From: Fistularia commersonii | Taxonomy: Eukaryota > Chordata > Actinopteri > Syngnathiformes > Fistulariidae | Direction of reading: 5' to 3' | NCBI GenBank assembly: GCA_037954325.1 | Contig: JBBMNZ010000009.1 | Location: 9,592,001-9,656,000 of the forward strand | DNA length: 64,000 bases | Part shown: in pieces, positions 54,940 to 64,000 of the stretch | How the letters are laid out: each line of letters begins with the position of its first letter | Position numbering within the stretch: position 1 is the stretch's first letter | The notes under the pieces: generated by a model | Seen by the model: only the letters and a program-made list of their open reading frames with translations | The model's database searches: none | Told to the model about the DNA's origin: nothing | Made by a program: the position numbers and the translations under genes

Positions 54940-56385
54940 AAGTACTGCGAGTTTCTTATAGCATTACATATCAATTATCAACATCAGAATACTTATGGCT
55001 CTGACTTCAAGGTACAATAATCACGCAAAAGTTACCCTGTTCGGACAAACCAGTACAAAGTGCACAGATAAAGTTGGTTCAGGTTGACTGCATCGGACCA
55101 CAAGACCGCTGATGTGTTTGGCTGGAAAAGGGAAAACTGAATTAAAGCTTACATTCAAAACACCACGGGAGGGTCTGCGATTTTAGGAGGGCACTCAAAA
55201 TGACCTCCTGACAGCGACCCATGCAACGATTCAATACGCCCTTCATTCAGTCACCAGCCAACAGACAAGGTCTTTTACATGTGAACTGAAAAAGTAAACA
55301 TATTTGGCATTGGACATTAAGACCACATTGCAATACAACACTGTAATATGGAGGTAATATTTGATTTTGGCACCTTACAGGAACACAAAAATGTCCATGT
55401 AACAATTTATAACATGCTCAGTCTTCTTTCAGTGACTTTTTTTTCAGTAAAGAATCAAAACTGACTCACTTTATACAGATTAACAACATTTAAAAAAATG
55501 CCCCCCTTAAAACATCTTCGGAAATATCGAGGGATGTACACTTGATGAAGAGGGGAGCCGCGCGTTACTTTGGAACAACGGCCGCCAATCATCAGCGTGC
55601 TGGCGCATGACGTGAGCAAATGGCAAGAGGGAAGTCGAGTGTGACCTCTGTAAACGCGTGAAGCCGCCGTAGTCGGCCAGACATGATTATGTATTGCACT
55701 CTAGGAGGATTTGTAAGTCCTTACTGCACAAAGCTTGGCCTGTTCAAACCATCTTGACGAACAAAAAGTTGGTATATAGATATAGAATTAATACGGTATT
55801 CAGTAATACTATGCTTATTATAACGTCTCGCATATATTAACACTGATATATAGATTATTTCAACATTATGATATGAAAAATACATAGTTATAAATTCCTA
55901 TGAATATAGGCAAGTGCCTCTGTTGATCAGAGGCAGAGCCAGTTATAACATAATAGCTATTCTATGGTTCTCTTCCAAACAAATACAGCGGCGGACATTA
56001 GGGGTTAAAGCCCCTGCAAAGCCGCTCAGTGAATATGAATTGAAGCCTCCCATGCACAGAGAGGTTCCAATACAGGTCGAGACAGGTTTCCAAACAGGCC
56101 AGCATGAACCTTTGAAAAAAATAAAAAGAAATAAAAAAAGAGTAAAAAAAAAACCTCAGCATGCATGCTAAGCAAGTAGCGACAGCGACCTCTGGTGGAC
56201 AAGATGAGGAATTACAACCGTCTGTTTCAAAAATTGCCTCATTGGAGAATAAAAGGGAGAGAAGAGGAGCTGTAACCTTAATCTGGGGCTGCTAAAAATA
56301 ACACCACTGACAATCGTTTGTTTTCACTTAATATTAAATCAGCCTCTCTACCGTCACACACGTTTTATCATCTTTTTGCACTAAC

Positions 56386-56453
<68 letters not shown>

Positions 56454-57565
56454 ATATATATTTCAGTGTGTATTTATACATACATATATGTATATAACAA
56501 AAAAAAATCACACTAATATCCTATTTTAGAGCAGCAGCACACACACTCTATATGGACAGAAAACAAGGAACGTACAATTCCTTCATTTTGTGTTGACCTT
56601 AATCTGTGGTGGGGCACAGCACTGTATGTTGAGATGTGAGCTAGTGAGCATACCCTGGGGGAAAACTCCAGCCGCGTGTCTTCATCAAACACACGTCTAT
56701 GCCTCGGGCTTGACTGGCAAGCTGCCCTGACACCCTGGTAACTCCACTGTATCTTCCACAGATGTACCAAACCACGGATCGGAATCACCCACCCCTACTA
56801 GGAACAAACACGCGACATTATCTTTACTGGTATGGAGCCTCGTTCTGGAGACATGCAGGCAATGTCCACCATCACGGACGGCTAATTCACTACGATTAAC
56901 AACGAACGAGGTACCTTCGTAAAGCTCCATTGAGATAAGGTGCATTTCATACAGAGAAAACCGACCAGCAGCATGCACGTTGCGTGAAAAAAAAAAGGCC
57001 CAAAAAAACGCCTTGGATCAAACAGAACTCCACGTTTGTCTATGCAAATTCACTCAACACTGGAATCAAGAGGCTCACAATATCCACAATCTGCTAGGAA
57101 AAAGCAAAAATTGCACCAAGCCACGCTCTAACTCTAGGATTTCAGCTTTCTACGTTGACGTCGGAACGCTCAAATCTAATGCTGTACGGTCCCGTTCTGC
57201 CTCGGCCCGCGTGACAGACCAAAACCGATTTTCCTCCCGCTCCATCCTTGTCGTTTCGCCCTCTGCTTCTACTCAAAACCGCACCGGTGCTTGCTTCCGT
57301 GTCCTCTGGCTGAAAACTGGAGCCGCATTTCACCGCCACCGGCATGGCGCCGTAAGGTCAAAAGAAATTCTTGCACCCGATGCGTACAGTTATGACAGTG
57401 GTTCTCATGACAGCGCCGGTCGGTCTGTGACAACGCCGGCGTCTAGACTGAGCGGCCATCCGCAGCGTACCCTCCGGCCAGGGATATTAGGACGTCCTAA
57501 AAGGACCGCCATCAATGATCAAAGAGCAGCATTGTTGTCAAACGCTCACTGCTCAGTGCAGTCTT
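54940..57565 (-). other. traf2: Candidate traf2 3' UTR
   Basis: Non-coding region directly after the traf2 stop codon. It contains a (TA)n array (56388-56461) and a GC-rich part near 57140-57540. A 199-codon plus-strand open frame (56980-57579) crosses into the antisense of the last coding exon and has no recognisable domain. Confidence 0.4.
56388..56461. repeat. (TA)n microsatellite
   Basis: More than 25 TA units followed by TGTATA variants. Confidence 0.95.
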
Positions 57566-57784
57566 CTAGAGGCCAGTGAGGTCCACGATCGCCTTAATAA
57601 AGATAGTATCATCGCGGATGTACGAGTTCTTTGTGTCGAGTTTCGAGAGGGGGCAGAAGAGCGGACACCCGCTGGCGATGTTCATCTCACTCACAGGTCT
57701 CTGGAAGGAGGATGAGGTGACGTCGGGGCGGAAGGCGTCGATGATGTGCTCCCTGTTGCTCTGATCCAGCAGCATCAGAGTCAC
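57566..57784 (-). CDS. traf2: traf2 last coding exon (MATH end, stop)
   Basis: Begins VTLMLLDQSNREHIIDAFRP and ends AIVDLTGL before TAG at 57566. Nearly identical to the human TRAF2 end (VTLMLLDQNNREHVIDAFRP). It supplies much of the receptor-peptide binding groove. Acceptor CCCAG|GTG. Confidence 0.97.
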   Translation of the reverse strand: MTLMLLDQSNREHIIDAFRPDVTSSSFQRPVSEMNIASGCPLFCPLSKLDTKNSYIRDDTIFIKAIVDLTGL

Positions 57785-60700
57785 CTGGGAAAAACATGTA
57801 ACGCAGGTGAGATACCAGCAACCGTCAGCCGGCTTCAACAGCCGTGGGCTTTTCCATGTAAACACACAGAAATAAGAAGAACATTCTCCTTGTACATTTT
57901 GTAAAGTGTTTTCTAATGTTCTGAACATCTAATGTTTTGATTATTATTTTCGGCTAATTCTCTGGACAAATCACTTAAATTCAGTTAAGAATTTGCCCAT
58001 TTTTCCAACTGTTTGATATTGTCTTTCCAGTTTAATGCACATTTGCTGCTTTGGCCACAGAGAGTGTTCAGTAACACAAGCTCGATCCGTGCCTACAATG
58101 TGTCCCAGCTTTAACACAGCTGACGAAGCTATCGCTATCGATATGGTCTAATCAAATGTGTAAAAATATTAAAGCTTTAAGCTGATCGAGTAAATACTCT
58201 TCATCTCCATATTGTCCTTCTACCTTTTGGTTGAATGGCCATTTGAGCAGCGCGTCGCTCAGCCCCCTCATTACCACAAAGAACAGGGATAGGTGGCTGC
58301 CACGCCCCGTCCCGTCTCCGTTCAGGTAGATCCGCAGGCACATCTTGTAGCCGTATTTACTGGTGTAGAAGGCTGGAAAGAAAGGAGAATGTGTTTTATA
58401 TATGTAATCGTGACTTGAAAATTCAATATGGCTGCTCACTTTGTTTCCAAGAGGTTTGTTTAGTTTTGAGTCTAGAACTACACGGGTGGACATTAGTTAC
58501 CTGGTGAGAACATGGCAGGGGCTCGACCCGCGATGGCATCCTGTCTTTTTTTGGCAAAGTCAGAGATCCTCCAGACAAAGACGCCATCAAAGGTTGTCGC
58601 GGACATTTCCCTCAGCCGACCCTCCATCTCAGCGACCGTCAGATCCTTCACGCCCACCGTCCGCTCAAGCTGACGCACCTAAAGGGTAAAAGAGAAACAA
58701 TAGAGGTAACAGCTCCAGCGCGGGGGGCCAGTACATTCGAGTGTCTTAACCCCCACATTCACCGCACATGAAGACGTGAGCCCAGTCCCCTGACCTTATT
58801 ACTCAAAGCCTCAATCTTGTCCTGGTCCAACTTGTGCTGACGGTTGCTGGCTTCCATGGTGGTGGCAAACCGCTCCACCTCTCTGTTGAGGACGCACACC
58901 ACATTCTCAAACGTACCGGCCTTCACCTCCAGCTCGGTGCACCTCCGGCCCAGTTCAGCCACTTTGGTCTTCTCACTGTGGAGCTGGAGCTCTAAGGCCG
59001 CGCCCACTGAGCTAGGAAGGGGTGTGAAGGAGGTGGACACGGAGAGGGTGGGGGCATGAGTGGGAGGCAGCGGGAGGGGAACTGGGATGGGCGGGCCAGG
59101 GGGTCCAGAGTTGGAGGATGATGAGGAGGCGGCGGCAGCTCCCTGCACGGGAGGCCCAGAGGAGGTGGTGCTGAGCTGGGAGACTCTGGCCTCTAGCTCC
59201 CTGACGGACTGTTGGAGTTCCACCAGTTTGTGTCCAGCCACTTCCAGTCCCTGGGGTTGTAGGCCCTCCATGCTCACCTTCATGCCCATGATGTAGTGCA
59301 GCAGCAGGTTGAGGTGCTCATAGGCAAATGTGCGTTCATGGTCATGAATTTTTTCTTTCTCCACCTACAGAAAAAATTTAAAAAAAAAAAAAAAAGAATT
59401 TTAAAAAAGAATGCAAGTCACTTTTCTATAAAGCCGTTTCAATATTCATCAAGTGAGAAAAAGGTCGGTCTACTCACAGACATGTCACATCCCACAACAT
59501 GAAACCGGCAAGGGGTTCGGAATTTGCTGCAGAATTTGATATGGTCCACATACTGGATAGGGCCAAAAAAACGCAAAACATTATGAATAAGAATCGTTGG
59601 GACTAAACAGTCTTTTTTTTCTTCTCACTGAACATCACAACTTTAGTTTTGCAGAATATCAAATCCAGGTGGCTGTTTAATGAGATTCCTCAGGAGATAG
59701 TCAGACTTAAAGCATACGGATAAAAAAAAAAAAAAAATCAAAAACAAAAATTGTGAAAATGCCATTAATCAGATGATACAGATACAGATACATTTATATG
59801 TCTACGTTCTTTTATTACTTTCGTTCACTTCTCCATTTGCAAGCCTTTAAACACCACTGTGTTGCCTCAAACTATTTAGTTAAACCAAACACCAATAAAG
59901 CAATTCATATAAATTATATAAACATAATTAGCATTCATTAAACCAAATATGATTGACCTGCAAGTTCTAATCTATAGTTCATGTTACGGTAATTTCCAAT
60001 TGTAATCAATTTTCTTTAACAGAATGAAATGCCAACTTGAGATTACTACCAAACTATGAGGAAGAAGTGAAGACATCTATTGATAAAATGTGTCATATAA
60101 AAAATGAAATGTGCAATAATGCATCTTTCTCTCCTCCGATGTCAATTTGCAAAGCAGTCCGTGCCCCCCGGACATTTAAGAGTGTCTGAAGAAATACAAC
60201 CCACTTTCCATTGAAGTGAGGTGTCAGTAAATTAAAAGTTACATTTGTATTTAAATGTGCCTTTTTAAGGGTGACAAAATACACAGTAATTGTCATGAAT
60301 AATAAATAAAGAATATATCAAAGTATGGATGAAAGTAGACGAGGGGAAGCAGAAGAGATTACTAGCTGTGAATTGTAAAAACATATATTATAATAATAAT
60401 TTAAAAAAAAATTTGAAAACATATGCATTTGTGTGTGGGTATATAAAAAGCATCATTAGTATTATGAATAAAATCAATCCTAACAAAGCAGTTGAAATTT
60501 ACACCAATTTAAGCAGATAAAGAACTTTGCCTGTAGATTTACCTTTTCTCTGGGTATTTTTTTCTTGGCACAGCCTTCACAGATCATTGGATACTTGGGG
60601 CAGATCTCGTCATGCGCCTGGAAGAAAATACAAAAAGAAATGCTGTTTCTTTAAGGGACGCACAAACAGAGGCGGTCATCTGCTGCACAGGCCGAGGCGA

Positions 60701-61769
60701 GCCAGGCTTTTTTTTTATAAATAATTCCCGACCTTGATATTTTTGAAGTGAAACGGCTCCTTGCAGTACTTGCAGTTGAGCGTTCTCTCGGGGCACTCGC
60801 GCTCGTTATGGCGCTCCTGCTCATTGAAGCGAATTCGTTCTTTGCAGGAGGGGCAGGGGATGATCATAAACTCGCACTTCCCTTCATGGCTCTGCTGTGA
60901 AGAGGGAGTGCGGCGGAACTGTGTAAATAGATACGTGGCAAGCAGTGTGCAGAGGAACGCTCGCGTACAGATTTTTGTGGTAAAAATACACGGCTTTAAG
61001 AACCGGAGCAGTGATTCTTACCCCACAAACACGAAGGGTCTCACCTCGTACTCTTTAATGCTGCCTTTCCAACTGCAACTTTCATTGACACAGACGGCGG
61101 AGAGGTTCTCCACTTCCCTCCGGACTGCATTGTCAGGAAAAGCCTGCAATAACAAGGGAAAGGAAAAGAATTGACTGTTCTTCCAATATAATCATAGTTA
61201 TGTTTATTTACAGGAATTTTTTGGATAATCTGGGGTTTTTGATATTTTAAACCCGTGAATGACTATATCACAAAAATAATCAGGGAAATTAATATAGCTA
61301 CAAAAATGAATTAAAATGGATTTACCAGTGAAAAAAAAAAACATACATCCAGACATTGATGTGATATTTGCATGCACAATGTTAAAAAAAAAAAAAAAAA
61401 AACACTCACGCATCCTTGTTTTAGAATTGAAGTGGGCTCCTCGAAAATGTCCTCTTTGATGCACGCGTTGCATTTCTGTGGTCCGTTGCTACAACAAAAC
61501 AAGCCAAGGACAGCTTCAAACATTGACTGCCTATGACAAACATCTCCTCTCATGATCGGGCCAGGTTCGGCGGTATCTCACCTTACTGCCCGGTTGAAGC
61601 AGTAGGAGCAGAAGCGGTGTCCGCACTGGGCTTGGTACGGTCGCCTCAGAATGTTGTGGCAGCAGTTACAAAGGTGCTTGTCCTCAAGCTTGTTCCCCAG
61701 GATCTTTTTGGGGAAACCTGGCTTGTTGCTCTCCATGGAGGAAGGAGGGGAGGGTTCCTGTGTGGCCAT
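57566..61769 (-). CDS. traf2: TNF receptor-associated factor 2-like protein
   Basis: Cytoplasmic adaptor and RING protein that links TNF-receptor family members to NF-kappaB and JNK signalling. Ten coding exons sum to 1794 nt (597 residues plus stop) in one frame: N-terminal RING (about 32-75), TRAF-type zinc fingers (about 95-225), coiled coil (about 230-440) and MATH/TRAF-C domain (about 445-592). The C-terminus (NIASGCPLFCPLSKLDTKNS ... IFIKAIVDLTGL) matches TRAF2, whereas TRAF1 differs here. Human TRAF2 has 501 residues; most of the excess lies in a Pro/Ser/Ala-rich insertion splitting the coiled coil. Start context GCAGCATGG is strong. Fish may carry traf2a and traf2b; I cannot tell which this is. 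Confidence 0.95.
58224..58372 (-). CDS. traf2: traf2 exon: MATH domain core
   Basis: Encodes AFYTSKYGYKMCLRIYLNGD then GTGRGSHLSLFFVVMRG and WPFNQK, almost the human sequence. Acceptor TCCAG|CC, donor AAAG|GTAGAA; 149 nt. Confidence 0.97.
58501..58678 (-). CDS. traf2: traf2 exon: coiled-coil end and MATH start
   Basis: Encodes VRQLERTVGVKDLTVAEMEG, then TFDGVFVWRISDFAKKRQDA and PAMFSPG. It carries the junction between the trimerising helix and the TRAF-C beta-sandwich. Acceptor TTTAG|GTG, donor CCAG|GTAACT. Confidence 0.96.
58795..59364 (-). CDS. traf2: traf2 coiled-coil exon with Pro/Ser/Ala-rich insertion
   Basis: A 570-nt exon (190 codons). It starts VEKEKIHDHERTFAYEHLNL, continues with a first helix (KLVELQQSVRELEARVSQL), a low-complexity stretch of about 57 residues (59002-59172; SSSSSNSGPPGPPIP type), then a second helix containing TFENVVCVLNREVERFATTM and QHKLDQDKIEALSNK, close to human TRAF2. 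The insertion has no counterpart in human. Acceptor CTGTAG|GTG, donor AAG|GTCAGG. Confidence 0.93.
59478..59552 (-). CDS. traf2: traf2 exon: zinc finger, last part
   Basis: Encodes YVDHIKFCSKFRTPCRFHVV then GCDMS, aligned with human FQDHVKTCGKCRVPCRFHAI. The Cys and His spacing of the TRAF zinc finger is kept. 75 nt, phase 0; acceptor TCCAG|TAT, donor TCT|GTGAGT. Confidence 0.94.
60543..60617 (-). CDS. traf2: traf2 exon: zinc finger
   Basis: Encodes AHDEICPKYPMICEGCAKKK then IPREK, matching human AHHEVCPKFPLTCDGCGKKK. 75 nt, phase 0; acceptor TTCCAG|GCG, donor AAAG|GTAAAT. Confidence 0.95.
60733..60894 (-). CDS. traf2: traf2 exon: zinc fingers
   Basis: Encodes QSHEGKCEFMIIPCPSCKER, then ERHNERECPERTLNCKYCKE, with repeated Cys-Cys-His-Cys patterns as in human (ERHLEHECPERSLSCRHC). 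162 nt, phase 0; acceptor CACAG|CAG, donor CAAG|GTCGGG. Confidence 0.94.
61045..61143 (-). CDS. traf2: traf2 exon: RING to zinc-finger linker
   Basis: Encodes AFPDNAVRREVENLSAVCVN then ESCSWKGSIKEYE; human is AFPDNAARREVESLPAVCPS. 99 nt, phase 0; acceptor TGCAG|GCT, donor GAG|GTGAGA. Confidence 0.95.
61410..61488 (-). CDS. traf2: traf2 exon: RING second half
   Basis: Encodes NGPQKCNACIKEDIFEEPTS then ILKQGC. The CNAC pair provides the last zinc ligands of the RING. 79 nt; acceptor TGTAG|C, donor TGC|GTGAGT, with an A/T homopolymer just downstream in the intron. Confidence 0.94.
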
Positions 61770-61791
61770 GCTGCCTGTTCACGCGTCACAC
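61582..61791 (-). CDS. traf2: traf2 start exon: RING first half
   Basis: Coding part 61582-61769, preceded by 22 nt of 5' UTR after the acceptor TTTCCAG. It encodes GFPKKILGNKLEDKHLCNCC then ILRRPYQAQCGHRFCSYCF, the RING core, close to human (RNVLRRPFQAQCGHRYCSFC). Donor TAAG|GTGAGA. Confidence 0.95.
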
Positions 61792-61969
61792 CTGGAAAGG
61801 TGAGCATGTTCATAAGACTGTGTACATGGCCAGCAAAAGCAATACACAGAATACAAATGTCAAAATAAGATTCTCGTTATTTTAAGAGAAACTGTCAAAA
61901 AATGTGCTAATTTTTAGGTAATCTCTCACTTAATGTGTCATGATTTCCTGCTAATTATTAGGCAATTTG

Positions 61970-62003
61970 TAATGTAATGTAATGTAATGTAATGTAATGT
62001 AAT
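61970..62003. repeat. (TAATG)n pentanucleotide repeat
   Basis: About seven TAATG units in the intron upstream of the traf2 start exon. Confidence 0.9.
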
Positions 62004-62559
62004 TTACTTCTTGATGTGAATTTTAGATTATTCTTGGTTCTATGGCAAGTTTTGAGACCCCCAGCTTTTGATAGCCCCAGATTTGCACACTCTGGTGCGC
62101 TCAGGCGGTGTCAGCAGAGGCACAATAAAAACTGTAATTCTAAAAAAACAATATGCCTGAAATAAATAGACATAATTATTTATAGTGATAAAGTTTTCAG
62201 ACAGAGCTGATCTAATGGGAGTGGGGAGGCTCAACAAATAATAAAAGGGTCAAGTACAGTGAAGTATCTGATCTAAACAGTTACAAGAACTATCCATATA
62301 ACATTAAATAGATATTTGGGGGGAACGGGTTTGCGGGGCTCAGTGCGATTCCTTGTGTTTAAAGGCTCATGAGAGACACATATACGGTTACAATCAGTGG
62401 CAGTTTTTGCATGAGAGCTGTGAGAAGGGGTCGTCCGACAAGTAAAGTTTGATTGCCTGACATGATGGCTCGAAGAAAGGACCTCTAAAGGTGTTAAAAC
62501 TATGATAAAACGACATTAATAATCAAGAAACGACATCTTTCCTTGAGGTGCAAACTGAC

Positions 62560-62930
62560 CTGACAAACTGCCTCCAAGATAACCGTATCATGCGTGTAAA
62601 ACCAGCCCCGGTACCGGTTGCTTTCTTTCCCGGAGCATCTCGGACCAGCTGGGATGCAAGGATGCTGGGAGGCTGAGAGGCCCACACCCTTTGTTTACAT
62701 TTACAGTCTCCCGGTGGTTTGACTTGGCGGCAGCTGGGGCTCTGTCTCTCGGTCGCTCTCGCTCTCTCTCTCTCCTCTGTCATCCCCCCTCACTCCCCCT
62801 CTCTCGTCAAACATCGCTGCCTCCCCTGGTAACGACCCCGCCGAATCCCGCGTCTATTGTCTCCTGGCTTCCCCTTTCCCGACGCTGTTGCTAAGCTATC
62901 AGCATCCCTCGGTCAGAAAGTGGTACCCAG
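62560..62930 (-). other. traf2: Candidate alternative traf2 first exon (non-coding)
   Basis: A donor-like TTTGTCAG|GTCAGT lies at 62560/62559 on the minus strand. Upstream are a GA-rich stretch (about 62755-62790) and CG-rich sequence with a GGGGCGTGG box near 62940. No coding start is needed because the ATG is in the 61791 exon. The 5' end is not defined. Confidence 0.4.
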
Positions 62931-63039
62931 CCCGCGACCACGCCCCTTTCACAGCCGAAGCTAGCAAACCGTTCGGTGACGGCGCGGGGACGGCGTCGCT
63001 GTAAAACCGCCGGAGTTTGGGTTGTTTTTTTGCACTTAC

Positions 63040-63240
63040 CAGCCTTTTTTTCTTCTTGAGTCTAAACTGTCATCGCGTGAAAATCCGTGAAAAGCGCCTC
63101 TCCCGGTCCGCAGGTCGACGTTCGCTCGGGACGCCGGGTTTAGACGTGGTTCCAGGGCCGGGTGGGTGCGCGTTGTCCGGCGTTAGCCTCATAATAGAGC
63201 TGTGCCCCCCGGAAGCGACGGCCGCTTTTGTCCACTCTCG
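63040..63240 (-). other. traf2: Candidate traf2 first exon (non-coding)
   Basis: A strong donor GGCTG|GTAAGTGC lies at 63040/63039 on the minus strand, at the 3' side of a CG-rich block. The start site is inferred to be somewhere near 63200-63240. Confidence 0.5.
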
Positions 63241-63264
63241 CCATTACACTTTCAAGACTGGGTT

Positions 63265-63365
63265 TTACGTCATTCAGGAGGGGGTTGACGACCGCGCGCG
63301 AGCTGCAGAGGCGCTGCCGCTTATTGGCTGAGATGCGGGAGTGGGCGGTGCTTAGTTTATAAAAC
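63265..63365 (-). promoter_or_regulatory. CpG-rich promoter region, probably of traf2
   Basis: Contains a CCAAT box on the minus strand (complement of TTATTGGCTG, near 63320), a TGACGTAA CRE-like site (complement of TTACGTCA, near 63267), a GGGCGG GC box (near 63343) and TTTATAAAA (near 63355). The surrounding 63080-63440 is rich in CG dinucleotides. Orientation is inferred from the adjacent donor. Confidence 0.5.
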
Positions 63366-63567
63366 CACAATAACCAGCCAGAGGGCACTTTTTCGCCACT
63401 TACCGACCACGCGCTGACCCCGGAGGTCTCCTTTTCACTTCCGCATTTTCTTCCTTCGAAGACCATGTCACTCCATTCTTTTTTATCTTTTTAAGCATCT
63501 GAAAGAATGGATTCACCTAAAACTTACATTTATTTTCCAATATCCATGACAACATTAACAATGACGA

Positions 63568-63632
63568 AAAGACAGGAAGCGGAGCTAGAGGTCGCAGGAA
63601 TTAAGATGCTATGGTTCTCTCTGTGGGAGTGA

Positions 63633-63634
<2 letters not shown>
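63568..63634 (+). mobile_element. RTE-type LINE fragment
   Basis: GACAGGAAGCGGAGCTAGAGG followed by AAGATGCTATGGTTCTCTCT, the same segment as the LINE interrupted at 24515/25230, here uninterrupted but truncated by a TA repeat. Confidence 0.7.

Positions 63635-63674
<40 letters not shown>
63635..63674. repeat. (TA)n microsatellite
   Basis: About 20 TA units between the LINE fragment and a short inverted-repeat element. Confidence 0.95.
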
Positions 63675-63683
<9 letters not shown>

Positions 63684-63686
<3 letters not shown>

Positions 63687-63973
63687 GGACTGTCTCAGAA
63701 AATTAAAATATTGTAATAAAGTTCTTTATCTTCTGTAATGCAATTACAAAAACAAAAATGTCATATATTCTGGATTCATTACAAATCAACAGAAATATTG
63801 CAAGCCTTTTACTGTTTTAATATTGCTGATTATGGCTTACATCTTAAGAAAACTCAAAAATCCCTATCTCAAAACATTAGGATATCACGAAAAAGTACTT
63901 TTTGTTTTTTTAACTGCATTACAGAAGATAACAAACTTAATCACAATATTCTAATTTTCTGAGACCGTCCTGT
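63684..63973. mobile_element. Tc1/mariner-type MITE
   Basis: Long terminal inverted repeats: ACAGGACTGTCTCAGAAAAT at the left and its near complement ATTTTCTGAGACCGTCCTGT at the right. The arms stay palindromic well inwards (ATTACAAAAACAAAAATGTC near 63742 against ATTGCAT/TGCATTACAGAAG near the right arm). About 290 bp, no coding capacity. Confidence 0.85.
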
Positions 63974-64000
63974 ATGTAGAAAATATAATAATTCTCTCCA

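Noticed and set aside
56980..57579. 199-codon plus-strand open frame
   Set aside because: Lies antisense to the candidate traf2 3' UTR and stop-codon region, is low in recognisable motifs and has no splice or promoter support. Chance is the simplest explanation.
58844..59296. Plus-strand frames opposite the traf2 coiled-coil exon
   Set aside because: Antisense shadows of a GC-rich coding exon.

Overview
This window is vertebrate genomic DNA, almost certainly from a teleost fish. It has short spliced exons in long AT-rich non-coding DNA, no bacterial gene organisation, internally deleted Tc1/mariner elements, L2- and RTE-type LINE tails, tRNA-derived SINE fragments, and proteins clearly orthologous to vertebrate genes but diverged from the mammalian ones. 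The species cannot be named from the sequence alone.

Two genes are present, both on the minus strand. (1) Positions 1 to about 31345 hold most of a tenascin-C gene (tnc). A TATA-box promoter and non-coding exon 1 (about 31201-31343) are followed by a 9.2 kb intron 1 and exon 2 with the start codon and assembly domain (21442-21991). One large exon then carries thirteen and a half EGF-like repeats (19444-20748), and 19 exons encode fibronectin type III (FNIII) domains. I order these as constant FN1-5, seven single-exon variable domains (called V1-V7 here), then FN6, FN7 and the first half of FN8. The rest of FN8, the fibrinogen-like globe and the 3' UTR lie beyond position 1. The 21 coding exons sum to 5889 nt (1963 codons) in one open frame, which supports the exon model. 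(2) Positions 57566-61769 hold a complete traf2-like coding region of ten coding exons (1794 nt, 597 residues): RING, TRAF zinc fingers, coiled coil and MATH domain. Its CpG-rich 5' region (about 62560-63480) has two candidate non-coding first exons, and a long 3' UTR may reach about 54915.

The stretch between the genes (about 31.5-54.9 kb) has no gene I can recognise. It holds a decayed Ty3/Gypsy retrotransposon (about 48.75-50.70 kb), an internally deleted Tc1/mariner element, SINE fragments, a duplicated 100-bp repeat and microsatellites. Intron 1 of tnc contains an L2 LINE inserted into an RTE-type LINE with an apparent 5-bp target duplication.

The two genes do different jobs: tnc encodes a secreted hexameric matrix glycoprotein, traf2 a cytoplasmic adaptor and RING protein of TNF-receptor signalling. 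I found no operon-like or otherwise novel multi-gene system. The most interesting signals are protein-architecture changes: a Gln-rich insertion inside a variable tenascin domain, a roughly 50-residue Pro/Ser/Thr-rich linker before variable domain V1, a pair of sister variable exons, RGD retention with loss of the neighbouring integrin site in FN3, and a roughly 57-residue Pro/Ser/Ala-rich insertion in the TRAF2 coiled coil.
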